This document shows positions 24,105 to 36,260 of a stretch of DNA of 64,000 nucleotides, piece after piece (positions within the stretch are counted from its first letter, which is position 1; the number at the start of each line of letters is the position of its first letter). The notes below the pieces were generated by a model, which was not told where the DNA came from, made no database searches, and saw nothing but the letters and a program-made list of their open reading frames with translations. The DNA lies in NCBI GenBank assembly GCA_016785225.1, contig JAFBJZ010000850.1, positions 62,001 to 126,000 of the forward strand. The letters are read 5' to 3'. This DNA comes from Psettodes erumei (Eukaryota > Chordata > Actinopteri > Pleuronectiformes > Psettodidae). Both the position numbers and the translations under genes were made by a program.

Positions 24105-24922
24105 ACAATATATAGCTTCACAAATCACCATGATATTGACTCAATACTTCTGGGTTGGTGATTATTTGTTCTCATTAGATGTTATTAGGTGTTTCTTATT
24201 TGCCACTGACCATAGAGTAGTTCAGTTCTTTCAGGAGAGTGTCTGTATCTGCAGTAAATATATTCATAAATGCATTTCCTGTGGTTGTTCTTTTCCTTAA
24301 AATTTCCATGAATTTAAATAGTAATCCCATTCATTATTTACTAGATTTAGCTGATAAAAAGTAAATACCTGTCAACATGAACCTTTCCAAACCTGTAAAC
24401 GTGTTTTCAAGGTGCGGCATGACCCACCACGGGTTCAGTTTCTGTTCAGCATACTGTGATCACAGCATCATTAGCAGCGAGTCCGAACGCAAGGGAGAGC
24501 GTTCTCCATCCAGGCGTCTCAGGCCAGACCAGAGAATGTTCCAGTTAGAAAGGAGCTGCAGGGCACGACTCAGCCGGCCCTGACAGATCAGTCTTAATGC
24601 TTAAGCTCTGATTGCGTGCAGTTGGTGAAGAAGAGAGGTAATCTGCATGCCCGGTAAAATTGTAATATGTTTGCTTGTGTCACCAGCAGATATGAATATT
24701 AGTAAAAAGCCAGCATCATTATGGAGTTAGTCTAAGGTTATTCCAGTGTATCGGTTTTTAAACTGATATGGCATGAACTTGGTTAATTTGAAGACGCTGA
24801 ATGTCGGCTCATGGAACCAAACCAATCCCCTAGGGGTTGAATCTCCCAGAAAGACTGCAGGTTTGAAGGTGGTAAGCACGCAAATGAGAAGATGGTGGGT
24901 GACTGTGGTGGCGGGTAGGAGA

Positions 24923-24936
24923 GGGGGGGGGGGGGG
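24923..24936. repeat. G14 mononucleotide run
   Basis: Fourteen G on the plus strand, C14 in the hecw1 pre-mRNA, beginning at intron position +8 after the initiator exon. Confidence 0.95.
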
Positions 24937-24943
24937 CACTGAC

Positions 24944-25001
24944 CTTGAAACTACAGAGCTGCATCAGCATAATGACCAGTCAACCCAAAGCAGACCAAAA
25001 C
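24944..25001 (-). CDS. hecw1: hecw1 exon with the initiator ATG (9 codons)
   Basis: On the minus strand a pyrimidine-rich tract ends in CTTAG at 25002. It is followed by 31 bases of 5' UTR, then ATG at 24970, eight more codons (MLMQLCSFK) and a donor AAG|gtcagt at 24944/24943. As I recall it, human HECW1 starts MLLHLCSVK and then NLYQNRF, the same length and phase, with six of nine residues identical. The ATG has A at -3 but C at +4, a moderate Kozak context. The exon ends in phase 0 and fits the AAC that opens the next exon. A run of 14 C begins eight bases into the intron (G14 at 24923-24936 on the plus strand). The exon was found by homology to nine residues plus good splice sites, so it is well supported but short. 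Confidence 0.85.
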
Positions 25002-28000
25002 CTAAGGGAAGTGGGAGGAGAAGGGCGGTGTGTTACAAACCACAGAACAAAAAGCAGAGGCAGTGGATGCAGCAGGCGGACGTCAAAGTATGGCATTTGT
25101 GCACCCTCAAGTTAGACTTGGGGAGAGAAAGACATCATCATCATACTTCATCTTTGTTAGATAAAAATATGAATAATTGAGAAGGCGCATTAGCACAAAT
25201 GGACACATAATAGAGACACAGAGAGACAAAGACACAAAGAAACATGGACAACAGAAATATACAGTGGTGAACAGACGTCTCACAATGTTCAACTTGTACC
25301 ACATTCAACAGAAAAAACAAAACAAAATGGCATTTCATCCACTTTTCATGTGCATCGGAGGATGGTCACATGGTTTGCATTGCTGCAGTGGCGAGGCAAG
25401 TCTGCGAAGGAAGAAAGTGTTAGCAGGAGCATGGCGAAGCATCCTTTAGCAAAATGTTAACTTTTTTCTTTTCTATTAAATAACCAACACATGATTTTCA
25501 AATCACTGACTCAAGTGGCCGGCCATTCATAAAGAGAAGCATCAACCATGGCGTTCACAGCTACAAACAGCAGATACCATCAGTCCTTCTTCAGAGGAGG
25601 TAAAGCTCTTCTGATATTTGGTGCATTCAAAGACAGTGTGACATCTGAGATTTGAGATCCAGCTGCTGAATAGCAATGATTTCGGTCCAGGAAGCAATCA
25701 ACTTCATTCTTCATCAATCATTCTTTTATGCATGTCCATTTTTTCTTATCGTCCCTTCTATATTATTTCAGCAGAGCAACTAACAGTTATCTCTTTGATT
25801 ATTTCTCTTACTTCTGTAATGATTTTTTTTCAGCCCGTCTATCTTTTAACCGCCTCCAGCGGCGGCTGTGACTGATGTAGCTGTAACTGCCGAAGGAGGA
25901 GGGAATACTAAATGTATGGACACAATGCTGCGCACAATAATGACACACATATGCAAATGAGTGAGAGCACAGGCACGTACAAAATCTAGACAAACCCATG
26001 TTCCGTAGTTATGCTCAAATCCCTGCAGTCCTCATTAGTCATACAGCTGGATATTAGTATGGTGTCATCGCTAGCTACGCTAACACATACGCATAAAAAT
26101 CTCTGGGGAAATGTTCCCAGTTGTTCTTCCCACTTGCTCTGACAGCCACGTAATTAACCAATATAATTGCATTCAAGACGAGCACTGTTGCTCAGTGATG
26201 ACCTCCAGAACCGCTCTAACCGCACTCTTCCTCCTTCAATGTATTGTTCACCTCGAGATGAGTAACCATAGCAATGAGCCAGTGTTGCCCTTGTATACAA
26301 TTTGCAGCAGCACAAGTTGAAGTCGCAAGTTGCTCTTAATTTGAAACAACAGATGAAGCAGAGACAGGTGGCAACACCTGGACGAGGTGAGAGGGGCAGA
26401 GAGAGAGAGACTGTGGCCTGGGCCTCCAGTTTTAATGCTAAGATAAGTTAACCATCTGTTCCTCCTCCTCCTCCGTTCTCCCTTTTTGCTTTCTTAAACC
26501 TGGCCGTTTGCCAAAATCTTAGTAAGCGTCATAAGTGGCTTCTTATTATCAGAGAGAAACAGTGTGTCATTGTGTTTCCGTTCAGATATGACAGAGTTAT
26601 GATTCCAAGAAGAAGTGCATAAAGAAATTTTTGTTCACTTAAATGCCGCCATTGCCTGTGTGTCAGAAAACACTGCTGCTACAGCTGCTGATCCTGTTGA
26701 TACGCTGGGGCCATTCGTGGCATTGTTTTTATAACACTGACTTGTACCCATCCCTTTCACTTCATGCTGTATCTTTTTCTCACTTTGTCTCCCGGTCTCC
26801 ATCTTTGACCCCTTAAGAACTTCTCTGATCTACTCCATCCATTGTTAGTCAGTTCTGACCGAGCATGACGGAACAAGTTCAGAGAAGGTTAAGTTTACAT
26901 CTCCACTATCACTGTGTTCTACTTATATGTGCCTCGTCGTGTAGTGGGAAAAAATACACTCCCTTCTCCTCCGAATATAGGCCTTTATATTGAGATGAAG
27001 TACTCATTTTAAAATTGATTTCTTTATGGGTCAGTTTATCAATGAGGGTGTGAAAGGTCATGTCATTTATCATAAAAGCCCATTACTTACAGTATACCAT
27101 AACCCCAAACCATGTGCTAGTAGCAGTCATGTAGTAGAAAATCTAAAATGTCTTCTTTGTGTATTGAGACATGAGGAAACTAATACTTATTAATGCAACC
27201 ATGCCAAGTCTTACCTTTGCATGCAACTTTATAGATATCCCTAAATATTTGAATATCAAATATCGATTCAGAAACTGCAATGAAAATATTCATTGGTGGC
27301 AACCCTTGTGTCTAAGAATGTTTTTCTTCTGATGTGCCAGGTTCACAGCACCATTTCAGTTTTGGTGAGCAGGTAGGTCTTTCTATCAAGAAGCACCGTA
27401 CCCCTCTGTTTTGTCGTGCTTCAAATGCTGTGATTAATACAGGGGGGGGAAAGGAGTGATGTCGGGTGGTTCTACATCTGTCTGATCAGAGCCAGTGTGG
27501 CGAAACATCACAGTGCTGTATCTTCTGTGCAAGGAGATGAGTCACAGCAGTGAATGTCAAATGGCTGCTCTTTTTAAATTTCACAACGAAAGGCAGTAGC
27601 ATCACAGCTAACAACTGTTAAGGATATAAGGATTTAGTCAGAAGAAGTCACATGAGCCAAAACTTTCTACTTCATTAGATTATATACAGAATTATGTAAA
27701 CAATGAGAAAGGTCAGCTGCTGTTATGGGAGATAAATGGCAGCTTGTCTGCAGGGGTAACATGAATAGATGTTATCGATGCCCCGCTTTATAGGGCTGAT
27801 GTTCCTCATAGACTACCTGAGTTCACCTTTGGGCTTTCAGCCAACCACTGCAGAGCTCCGTGTACTCATTCTGTAAAAAGTTGGTGTTGTTGCTGTTTGG
27901 AAAATACACGTTTCTAAGTTGGATTTTAGCATCTTTTCTTTTGTAAGACTCCCATATAGTTCGTCGCTGCTGTTTTACAGGCTAGTAAATTGTATGACAC

Positions 28001-28659
28001 CCCAAACCGGGGGAAAACAAAAGGAAAATGCTCCAGCATTTAAGAGGATTTTGGGGATGGGAATCCCCACACAAAGAGGGAAGCCTCTCCTCATATTGAC
28101 AATCGTGGCAGATCCCAGCTCAGGAGAAACTGGGGCAAAGCTGCTGGGCCCTGACATCTCCAGTGCACGCCAATGCATCACGCCAAACAGTGATTAGAAA
28201 ATTAATTTATTTCAGGTTGCTGCTCAATGGGAAATGTGGACATTGTTTTTAATGAGACGGCTATTCCTAAGCCCATTTGCCGCTCTCTTATTCGGCACAC
28301 ATCCAAACTGCTCAGAGTAACCCGATTTAGTTATTTGGACTTGATTTAACGCCAACTTTTAGGAATGACGGGGCGTGCTCGTAGCGGTACAAAAATAGGC
28401 TTCCTCTAAACACAATTTCACTGGAGTGCTGCTTGGACGACAGTGTGTATGGGTGTTCCATACAGAAGAGAGAAACACAGACAACCATATGTCAAGTAAT
28501 TCTCTGTTACGTGCTGTTACTGATAAATCCCACTGAATCACCCCATGTCTTGAGCAGCATTCGGCGGGGGAGACACATTTGCGGGCTACGGAGCGCTGGG
28601 CCGCTGGTGTGATAGGCTGCATCACCTAACGTTACACAGCAACAATGGAGCCGACCTAC
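25002..28659 (-). other. hecw1: probable first intron of hecw1 (3.7 kb)
   Basis: Lies between the candidate first exon and the ATG exon. No coding match or known repeat was recognised. Its right limit depends on the first-exon call. Confidence 0.45.
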
Positions 28660-28900
28660 CTGGGATAAAAGAACCTGCCGGTGGATCATTCTCCAAAAGT
28701 AAAGGCGGGAAGTCGAAGGGGTGCGCGCCTGCTAATTTCCACAGAGCTCCATTTCGACGGTAAAGGGCAGGAGGTACACAAACAAACGGCGTCGCGAGTA
28801 AAAGGCCGATGAGGCATGAGCGAAAGAGGGGGGGAGCGATAGCGAGAGGGCTCCAGTCACATCCTTTCCTCTTTCTCTGGACCAGCGCAAAGCTAGCCAA
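28660..28900 (-). other. hecw1: candidate hecw1 5' non-coding first exon (right limit approximate)
   Basis: Within a CpG-rich block the minus strand has a near-consensus donor, TCCCAG|gtaggt, at 28660/28659. Its spliced partner would be the acceptor at 25002. No ATG in it continues in frame to the hecw1 start. It holds short upstream ORFs, one of which (ATG at 28689) would run on, if spliced to the ATG exon, and overlap the main start codon. The transcription start is not visible, so the right limit is a guess. The first exon could instead lie farther right, beyond 29.4 kb. Confidence 0.4.
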
Positions 28901-29240
28901 AATACAACATACAGTTTCCGGTCACTGCCGGAATCATTATAATTTCAAAACAGCTATTAAAAACTACGATTAACTTGTATTACTATTAATAGCATGTTAT
29001 AAAGGCAAACTCTGCAAAAGAGCTTTACCTGAAATGTTGTTTTCAGATAAAATAAAGTAACTGTGATAACAAACATGTTTTTATTTTGAAGGTTTAATTT
29101 CCTGTCATGCCCTAGTTAAACATATGGGACTTGACGGAGCTGGGTACCAGTGCCTTGCAGCCAATCAGAAGACGCGTTTCTCTCCTTGCTGCCTCCTCCG
29201 TCTCCTCGCTCCCACCCTCCTCACATAAACATGTATCTTA

Positions 29241-29254
29241 CGCGCGCGCGCGCG
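29241..29254. repeat. (CG)7 alternating run with adjacent G-runs
   Basis: Fourteen bases of strict C-G alternation, followed by a GGGAGGGGAGGGGG-type purine run and another CGCGCGC-like stretch, inside the CpG-rich block. Confidence 0.95.
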
Positions 29255-29400
29255 GAGGGAGGGGAGGGGGCACGCGCGCAAGTCGTCATCCACATCATTC
29301 CCTATATGCATCGGTTTTTTTTCTTCACAGAGCTGCAGCTGATGTGAGGAGGCGTTCACTTGTCACTGGAACAGCCGGCTACTGTGGATAATAGAGAACC

Positions 29401-32400
29401 AACCGTTCACCTCAGCATTCGGGTGACAGCTAGTGGTGCTTTCACCTTAAAGGCAAGGAGATGACACCGAACTGCAAATGTTAGCCTAGACTGGACAACA
29501 CCTCTGCATGATATCAACTATACCTGGCACATAACCTACATCATATTCATTTATTTAATAAAAAATAAAAGAAAAAATTCCCAAATCGCATAATCAACCA
29601 AGAAAAAAAATCTCTCTGAAGCAAGTGTTTCACTGATGGCATTTTGTACAGTGGAGATAAACAGAAGAGACAGGTACAGAAGAGATAAAATGATATAATG
29701 TAACATTCAATTAAACAAAAGCCCTTTGCATCCACATGTTCGGCACTGCCCTGAGTTTCAACAACCAGGTACAAGAAAGAAAGAATCATATTATATTTAA
29801 AGGTCATTAAATCAAATTTGTCTATTTGGGCCTGAAAGATAACTCAACATTGCAGACAGTGTGGCTGAGAACATGTTATATCAGATGTATTTTTCAAGGA
29901 ATTTTATTTGATTCTGAACCTTTAAAGAACATCCCACTAATATCCACTGCAGAGTTTAGCTATTCTGAACATGACTGATTAAAAAAAATGACAAACTAGT
30001 TGCTTGTTTCAGTGACAAGCACCATGACACTGCCACCCTTTCTTTGATTTCAGTGCCACCTACAGACGGAGAGGCTGACTTGTTATTGAAAAGAAGGGAA
30101 CGATCTTTGGATGTTTTCCTGCGGACCCAGCTTCTGAATACTTTAAGATGATTTTATAGCTTTATACTGCTCTACTATAACAACTTGTCTCTCTATTTAT
30201 TCAGAATGTGCTCACTATATATATATATATGTATATGTGATTTGGGGTCATTTTTTAAGGTGCCATGAAAGCTTTTTTGTATGGTTTATGCTATATTGTA
30301 TTATAGTTGTTCACTGGAATGTTGACCTTTTTATTGTCATTGTGACACTTGATGGTTTCCATAGATATTGTGCATTGCGGGTTCACAGATGATTGTGGTG
30401 ATGCATGAATTTAACATCTATCTCAAAATTTGTTTGGTTTCAAACTTATTCTTGACAGATGATCTGTCACTCTCGTGATTTACTGCATGGATGAGCATGT
30501 CGATGGCTTCTCTGCTGGCACCTGTTGGACAGAAGCTGTTAATGCCTCTGAATTATGTCACTGAATAACTGACCTCACGCTTATTCCACAGAAACTATTC
30601 ATGAGGATGTGTGTGAACTGAAAATGCACCTGGAGTGTTTCGACAAAGACGGACTCTGTTATTGTGCTCTCACGATCACTGCATTTTATTTGTTTATTCT
30701 CTGCCTCTGCATTTATGTAGGAGGGGAAGGGAGTGCGCAGGGTGGGAGAAGGTGGGAGAGACAGAAATTTCCACCATGAATGTATATGTAAATGAGTAAA
30801 CAACATTTACATCTTCCTGGGTTGGCTGGCTTGTAGTCCCCTGTCTTCCTGTCATCCCACCCCCTCACATTATCTCCTATTCCCTTTCATTCCCCACCTC
30901 TTCCACTCGCTCACTGTCTTTTCCCATCGTTCTCTTCCCCGCACTTACACTATCAACCCCTCTTCTTCCTCCTCCCCATTCTCCTCCACCTCCTCCTTCC
31001 AGTGCTTGGTTTCATTTTCCCGGTCCCTCTGTCAGCTCCTCTCCATTAAGGTTGATTCATTGAAGCACAAGGAGCAACAGCTGCCTATTCATCTTTCCTC
31101 TGACTGAGACATGAGAGGGAGGAGGAGGAGAAGGAGGAGGAGGAGGGAGGGGAAAACAGGATTGCTTTTTTTGTGATGTCCACTAACCACACAATAACAC
31201 CTGCTTCTGCTGCACACTGCTGTTGATCACACAAGCCATCTCCTGTCAAACACCTCAGAAAAAAACAACAAAACACAAGGAGAAAAGTCCCACTTCAGCT
31301 TCAAAAACAATGGTGCAGATTAAGCTTTGAACAATTCAGCATTTATAATAAACATTTTTGGGATTATCATATAATTGGTATATGAAATAATTATGAGTCA
31401 TTGTTGAAAAAAGGAGAAAAATTAAAATGGTGAATACTATGCTCTCACGTTATGCGTTATGCATGTGCTTTTTGTACAGGAAACAACTCCTTTGAATGAG
31501 TGATTTCTTCTTTCAAATTACTTAAAGATGCACTTATCAATATTTTAAGATCACTGAAGAAATGACTGGATGAAAAGAGCCACTCATAACCCATGACGAA
31601 CTGTGATCAGCTGTGCCCCTTTAGCTGGAAGGCTTTTTACATTTTTCAGCTCATTGTTTTGGTTTTAACGGTCCGCAACTTTACTTACTGTTTCACTCTC
31701 ACTGCTCTTATCAACCTTTTCCTCCGGCAGCAGCAGCTAACTCATACATTTTATTCATATAATATATGCCCTCAGCTTGCTGATTCTCCTCATACTGCTT
31801 TCACCAATGTTCTGGAACCAAAGTGTCAAAATTGCTTTTCTAAAATAAAAAAAGTAGAAAGAAATCATTGTGTGCAGATAGCAGGCAATGTTGGGTTTTC
31901 CCTATCGGTGGCACTGTTGTGTTAGTGACACTATACATTCATGCTGATACAAGGATGTGTGCTGCACCCAGAAAGACAACCTCTCTGCCGCCTGTAATCA
32001 AACAAGAGGTATAGTAGCTAAAACAAACCTACCTACTACTAATGTTACTGTCACTAGCAGTACCATGCCAACTGTTCTGCCATTTTTCTGTGTCATTTTG
32101 AGATCATCTGTGCGCCTTTCAGAAAAACCCAAGGTTCCAGTTCACATTCACTGGAGTGTGGAAAAAATCAGCTGTAGTTTAGTTTTTTGCGTTGAAAACT
32201 GTTAGATATTTAGATAGAATTCCATCTTTAACATCTGCACACTGACTCTGAAGGTACAGACCTATGTTTGATGCATAAAAACAAAACTCAATGATGGTTA
32301 TTTGGTTAAATTAGTAAGCAATTCTATGATATTATGGTATGATCTGTGTTGCAGCATCTGACTTCTCCCATTCAAATCAATATTGTGAATGATATTTCAT

Positions 32401-34190
32401 ACGTAATCATCCCAAAATGGCAATTGGTAATTAGCAGACAGATGTAAGGTAAATTAAATAAATTACGGTTGGACTACTCCAAATAGTCCCTGAGTAACTG
32501 AGAGAAATACAAAACGTGTTGCAACCATTCCCCAGCCTCCCTACTTTGTGATGAAGTGGGATAATTATTTGGTGTGCCCACTTTCCCTCAACCTGCTTCA
32601 CACATCTACTTTGGCAGAAGTGTTTTCCAGAGAGCCTTTCAACAGCCATTTACCGTGATGTTTTGTACATTTTCTGCAGTGAAACTCCTCTGTAGCTAGG
32701 AGTGATGTCATGCCATCTTCTTTTTGCCAGTTATCCGGTGGAGGAAGAAAACTTGATATATTTTAATGCACAGTATAGCATAATTCCGCTCCCTCGGTAC
32801 ATGTTACAGAATTACAAGCATTTTTTTGTATAATACAGTCTTATTAAAACTTGTAAAGACACATTCAATTGACATTTAAATATGATTGTGTTCTAATGAA
32901 TAAAATCTTGATCTTACACCAGTGGGATGAAGACGGCCCCTGACGTGAAAGTATTTTGCGTTTAATTACAGCAGTGACATTAATTTGACTGCAGTGAAAC
33001 CATCCAGACCCCAGTCTGTTTACCTTTAAATTGACACCATCACCTGTATATTTGCTTTGGTCTGGTGATGCAAGGTACTGCTGAGAGTAATTAAAATGCA
33101 TTCTCTCTTTCTTGTTAGATAGAGTCAGTTCTCCAGAGATCTTGTGGGACCATCAAGGTGGCACCTGGGGGATAGTGTTAAACTAGAAACTGACAACAAA
33201 TTAGGGCTTTAAAGTAAAAAATTTCTGATTTGTTTTTAATGGTTTTCCAAAGTTCAGAGCTGTGTGCTTTCAAGTAAAAAGAAATCCAGTTTAACTTAAG
33301 TCCAGTAGTTTTATGACATGTACAATTTTCTACATTTCTGCAGGTTACAAATATTTCTTGTATTAAAGCACAAAAATATGGAAATACACTGTTACTGCAT
33401 GCGTAACACGCAGGCTAGCCTCTGCTCCACTAGTTTCTGTAAGTCAGTTCAATCTCTCATTCAACCTTTCTTTAATCTGTTTTATGAAAAATAAAGTGTG
33501 TTCCTGCAGTTAACTTTCCATATTCTAAGACAAATTGCCATCCACCACAGCAGTTGCTATTATGAATGGAAGCCTTCATAATTTGATAAGAGTAGATATG
33601 TCTACAAGATGGAAATCGGTCTGAAACAATTACAGAAATAAACAACTACATATCCCAGATGAAAAAACTGCAAGTACAGCAGCACAGTGACCTGTGTCAT
33701 TGTCCACAGCTATAACACTCACTTTCTTCGGTGTTGTTAAAAGTTATATAACTGTAGTTAGGTGAAGCTGTGGTGTTTAGTGCACAAATGTCTGGTTTTG
33801 AAGACAGCTAAAAAACTTAAATATTGAATAAACAACAATATTACAACATTTCTCAAAAAAACTGCTGTCCTTTTCTAAACACAAGAAGCACAGAAGCAAA
33901 AAAATCTGCAATAAAAATCAGACATACGTATACATGGGGGGTGATTTAGAGATCTGGAGCCATGTAAGCATTCAATGGATTTATCAGAACCTTTACACAG
34001 AAAACAACCTCCTTTTGCTTCTCTCCTTTCACAGGCTGGAAAACAACAAGTGATAATTTTGCTATATGTTTGTCCCTGGGTGATGTTTTTGACATTAAAC
34101 ACATAAAGTATTGGATGATGTAGCTGCATATCCGTTGCTTAATGAAATCATAACAGAGCTGGACGGCACTTAATTACCTGTATACCAGTT
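29401..34190. other. upstream DNA without recognised gene
   Basis: AT-rich. It contains an AT run near 30206-30230, a pyrimidine-rich stretch at 30840-31030 followed by a GGA-rich purine tract at 31111-31154, and no protein-coding match. Open frames are short and of unremarkable composition. Confidence 0.6.
31111..31154. repeat. GGA-rich polypurine tract
   Basis: About 44 bases almost entirely of G and A with GGA/GAG periodicity. Confidence 0.9.
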
Positions 34191-34470
34191 TTAAATAAAT
34201 GCAGCATCCACAGATGGGTGACAAATTAAAGGAAACACCTGATTAAATGAGTGGAGAGACATATTGGAGGCTAATGCTTCCGTACAGGTCACAAGGGATA
34301 ATTGTTTGATTGGTAAGAAAATGATGTGAATCATCTGCGACGGACTTTATATATAATGGTGACATGAAATTAACTCCTCAAGATACAGGCATGCCATCCA
34401 GAGAATTTTATATCATCAAACCCAATCCAAGAATAGAATCATCCCATTAAAGCTGCCACTCTTTGAAACC
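34190..34470. repeat. probable DNA-transposon-derived repeat relic
   Basis: The phrase GACAAATTAAAGGAAACACC followed by TAAATGAGTGGAG is familiar from dispersed teleost repeats that I believe are DNA-transposon relics. Ends and family are not determined. Confidence 0.4.
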
Positions 34471-34790
34471 CCTGGATGATAAGACTGAAGAGAGAGAGAG
34501 AGAGAAACAAGGCAGACAAAAAATTAAGTGTCACAGAGAGAAACCACTTGTTATCCTGTTGGAGTGGGAGGGATGAAATCATCTGCAGTGTTTCGGGTGT
34601 TTTACCTTCACCCAGCACTAGAGGGCAGTGTGGTCATTCTTCACAGCCAGTAACGCTGCAGTATGTCTTTTCCCCTCCACACTGTTTTTGAAGTATTGAA
34701 AAGGCTTGCTCTGTGCTCTCTGTAACATCATGTGGTTCTATCTATCTCCCTCTCTCACACCAGTGCACAATCTTGTATTTACATAAGAAG

Positions 34791-34791
<1 letters not shown>

Positions 34792-34821
<30 letters not shown>

Positions 34822-34822
34822 A
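34792..34822. repeat. (GT)n microsatellite
   Basis: About fifteen GT units. Confidence 0.95.
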
Positions 34823-35059
34823 CAAGTCACAGCGTTTGTTCGCCTTGTCTGTGCTGGCCAGCGGCAGTAAGGCACAGCATCTGCAATGAACAAAACATCT
34901 AGCGCCATCAGCTTAGCCCCTCTCTTTTATATTTGTCTTGTTCTTTCTCAAATCCTGCATTGCTGTGATGGTGACAGAATCCAACAGGCCTGCCACTGAT
35001 AACAGCTTTTCAAGGTTCATACCACTAATACTGGTATCAATACAAATACTTTTATGCTA

Positions 35060-35345
35060 TGTTTTGACTAGCTGACCACTAATACTGTTGCTGCAGCTGT
35101 AATTACTACTATCACTGCTGGTACTACCTGTGTTACAGTTAGTATAGTCTTGCTGCCTCTGTTACTACAATTACTGCCACTACTTTTGGTATGACTGCTA
35201 TAATTACTCCTGATACTGCCCCTGCTACTATAGCTGCTTCTAATGCTACTGCCACTAATACTGCTGTAACTACTACTCCTACTCCCAGTCACACTGAAAC
35301 TAGAGATATCAGTGCTGCTGCTGATACTATTACCAAAACAAACCC
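35060..35345. repeat. imperfect trinucleotide repeat (CTA/CTG-type)
   Basis: About 280 bases dominated by ACTACT, TGCTGC and TAATACTGC-like units. It keeps a serine-rich open frame on the minus strand purely as a result of triplet periodicity. Confidence 0.8.
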
Positions 35346-35961
35346 TCATTCAGTGCTGGCCAAAAAATGAACAACCAAATACTCTCTGCTGGTATGTTGT
35401 GGTATGGAGTGTGATGCTGGCAAAAGCTGTCACCTTCCCCCACCTACTTGCCTTTTACATGTTACCAAACTAACTGCCACCATATAGATAAAAGGTTACA
35501 GATCTAAATAATGTAAAAATACGCACTTCTCATTTCTGGATAACAAAGTTATAGCTTGCTGTAAACACTGCAGGTGCTCTGAGGGTTTCCCCTCAGGGTT
35601 TCCCCTGGCTGTAGGCACACACTGCTGCAACCTTTCAGTACTACAAACCTACATATTTGACCTGACCCGGCTGCTGCTGACACCAGCTATTGTACTTGCT
35701 GCACTTAACACTTCCTGTTCATGCTGGACTGCAGCCCATACGCTGAAGAATGCCAAAGAGACTGAACAGGCGCTTCGGGGCTCACTAGATTTGTTCGTGT
35801 ACCATAGTCAGTGGTAGCCTGATGTTCTTGTTAGCCTGTCAGCCTGAGGATATTTCTCCTGATTCCAACTGCTTGTGGACTTTGGAGAGACCTGCTGCTG
35901 AAGTTTGGTTCAACAACATGGTCCCAGTTAGTGTTAATAACTGTTTTGCTTTCTGATTTCA

Positions 35962-35991
35962 TCATCTCCAGTCAAGTCATCTCCAGTCAAG
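35962..35991. repeat. 15-bp tandem duplication
   Basis: Two exact head-to-tail copies of TCATCTCCAGTCAAG. Confidence 0.95.
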
Positions 35992-36059
35992 TTTTTTATT
36001 TCTTCTACTGCAATGACATGTAATATATACCAGTTGACCATTATGTTTTTGTATAATTG

Positions 36060-36260
36060 CGGACCTGAATTCAGACCAACACAGGTGAGTAAGCAGGTAT
36101 TCAAGGACTCCCAAAAGGCAGGCAGACAAGGAAGAACCAAAAAATGACAGTAACTTAAACTAATAGGGCACAGGTGGAACATAGTAGGGCAGGGAAGTCA
36201 ATCACAAAAGGATGGAGAGAAAAAACAAGGACTGGAAGAAAATTACAGCTGAAGACATAC
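36060..36260. repeat. second copy of the LTR-like repeat
   Basis: Shares GGGCACAGGTGGAACA and CAATCACAA with 7140-7540, with similar purine-rich flanks. Diverged and of uncertain extent. Confidence 0.4.

Larger units (their letters stand above)
23725..24943 (-). other. hecw1: hecw1 intron 1-2 of the coding part (1.2 kb)
   Basis: Donor gtcagt followed by C14, acceptor tttgctgcag. It contains the perfect inverted repeat at 23958-24104. Confidence 0.85.
2852..28660 (-). other. hecw1: hecw1 gene, 5' half (HECT E3 ubiquitin ligase HECW1/NEDL1), continuing beyond the left edge
   Basis: The gene runs right to left. Ten exons with coding sequence splice in compatible phases to 869 codons that follow human HECW1 almost domain for domain, with no stop or frameshift. 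HECW1 is a cytoplasmic NEDD4-family E3 ligase, expressed mainly in neurons in mammals, that transfers ubiquitin from an E2 through a C-terminal HECT cysteine. Present here are the HECW N-terminal region (about residues 60-200), the C2 domain (about 205-347), an acidic Glu/Ser-rich linker (348-757) and the TSCYS repeat (758-777). WW1, WW2 and HECT, which make up roughly the second half of the human protein, are not in the window. HECW2 is less likely because the block RPCSLPVSELETVIASACG and the Cys/Tyr repeat are HECW1 features. The right end depends on the inferred first exon. Teleosts may carry two copies, so an a/b suffix cannot be assigned. Confidence 0.93.
28540..29400. promoter_or_regulatory. 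CpG-rich block, probable promoter
   Basis: CpG dinucleotides are dense here against a strongly CpG-poor, AT-rich background, in two clusters (about 28.55-28.87 kb and 29.12-29.40 kb) separated by AT-rich DNA. A CCAAT motif lies at 29160 and an alternating CG run at 29241-29254. The place fits a hecw1 promoter, a few kilobases upstream of the ATG exon. No clear TATA box was seen. It could also serve a plus-strand transcript. Confidence 0.45.

Noticed and set aside
24061..24110. Possible splice donor (AAG|gtgagg on the minus strand) for an initiator exon
   Set aside because: It lies in the arm of the inverted repeat, and the upstream frame has stops with no usable ATG. The exon at 24944-25001 fits far better.
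24773..25180. 135-codon plus-strand frame
   Set aside because: It spans a G14 run and overlaps the hecw1 initiator exon in antisense; low-complexity and unmatched.
35068..35349. Serine-rich 93-codon minus-strand frame
   Set aside because: Produced by the triplet periodicity of an imperfect trinucleotide repeat, not a gene.
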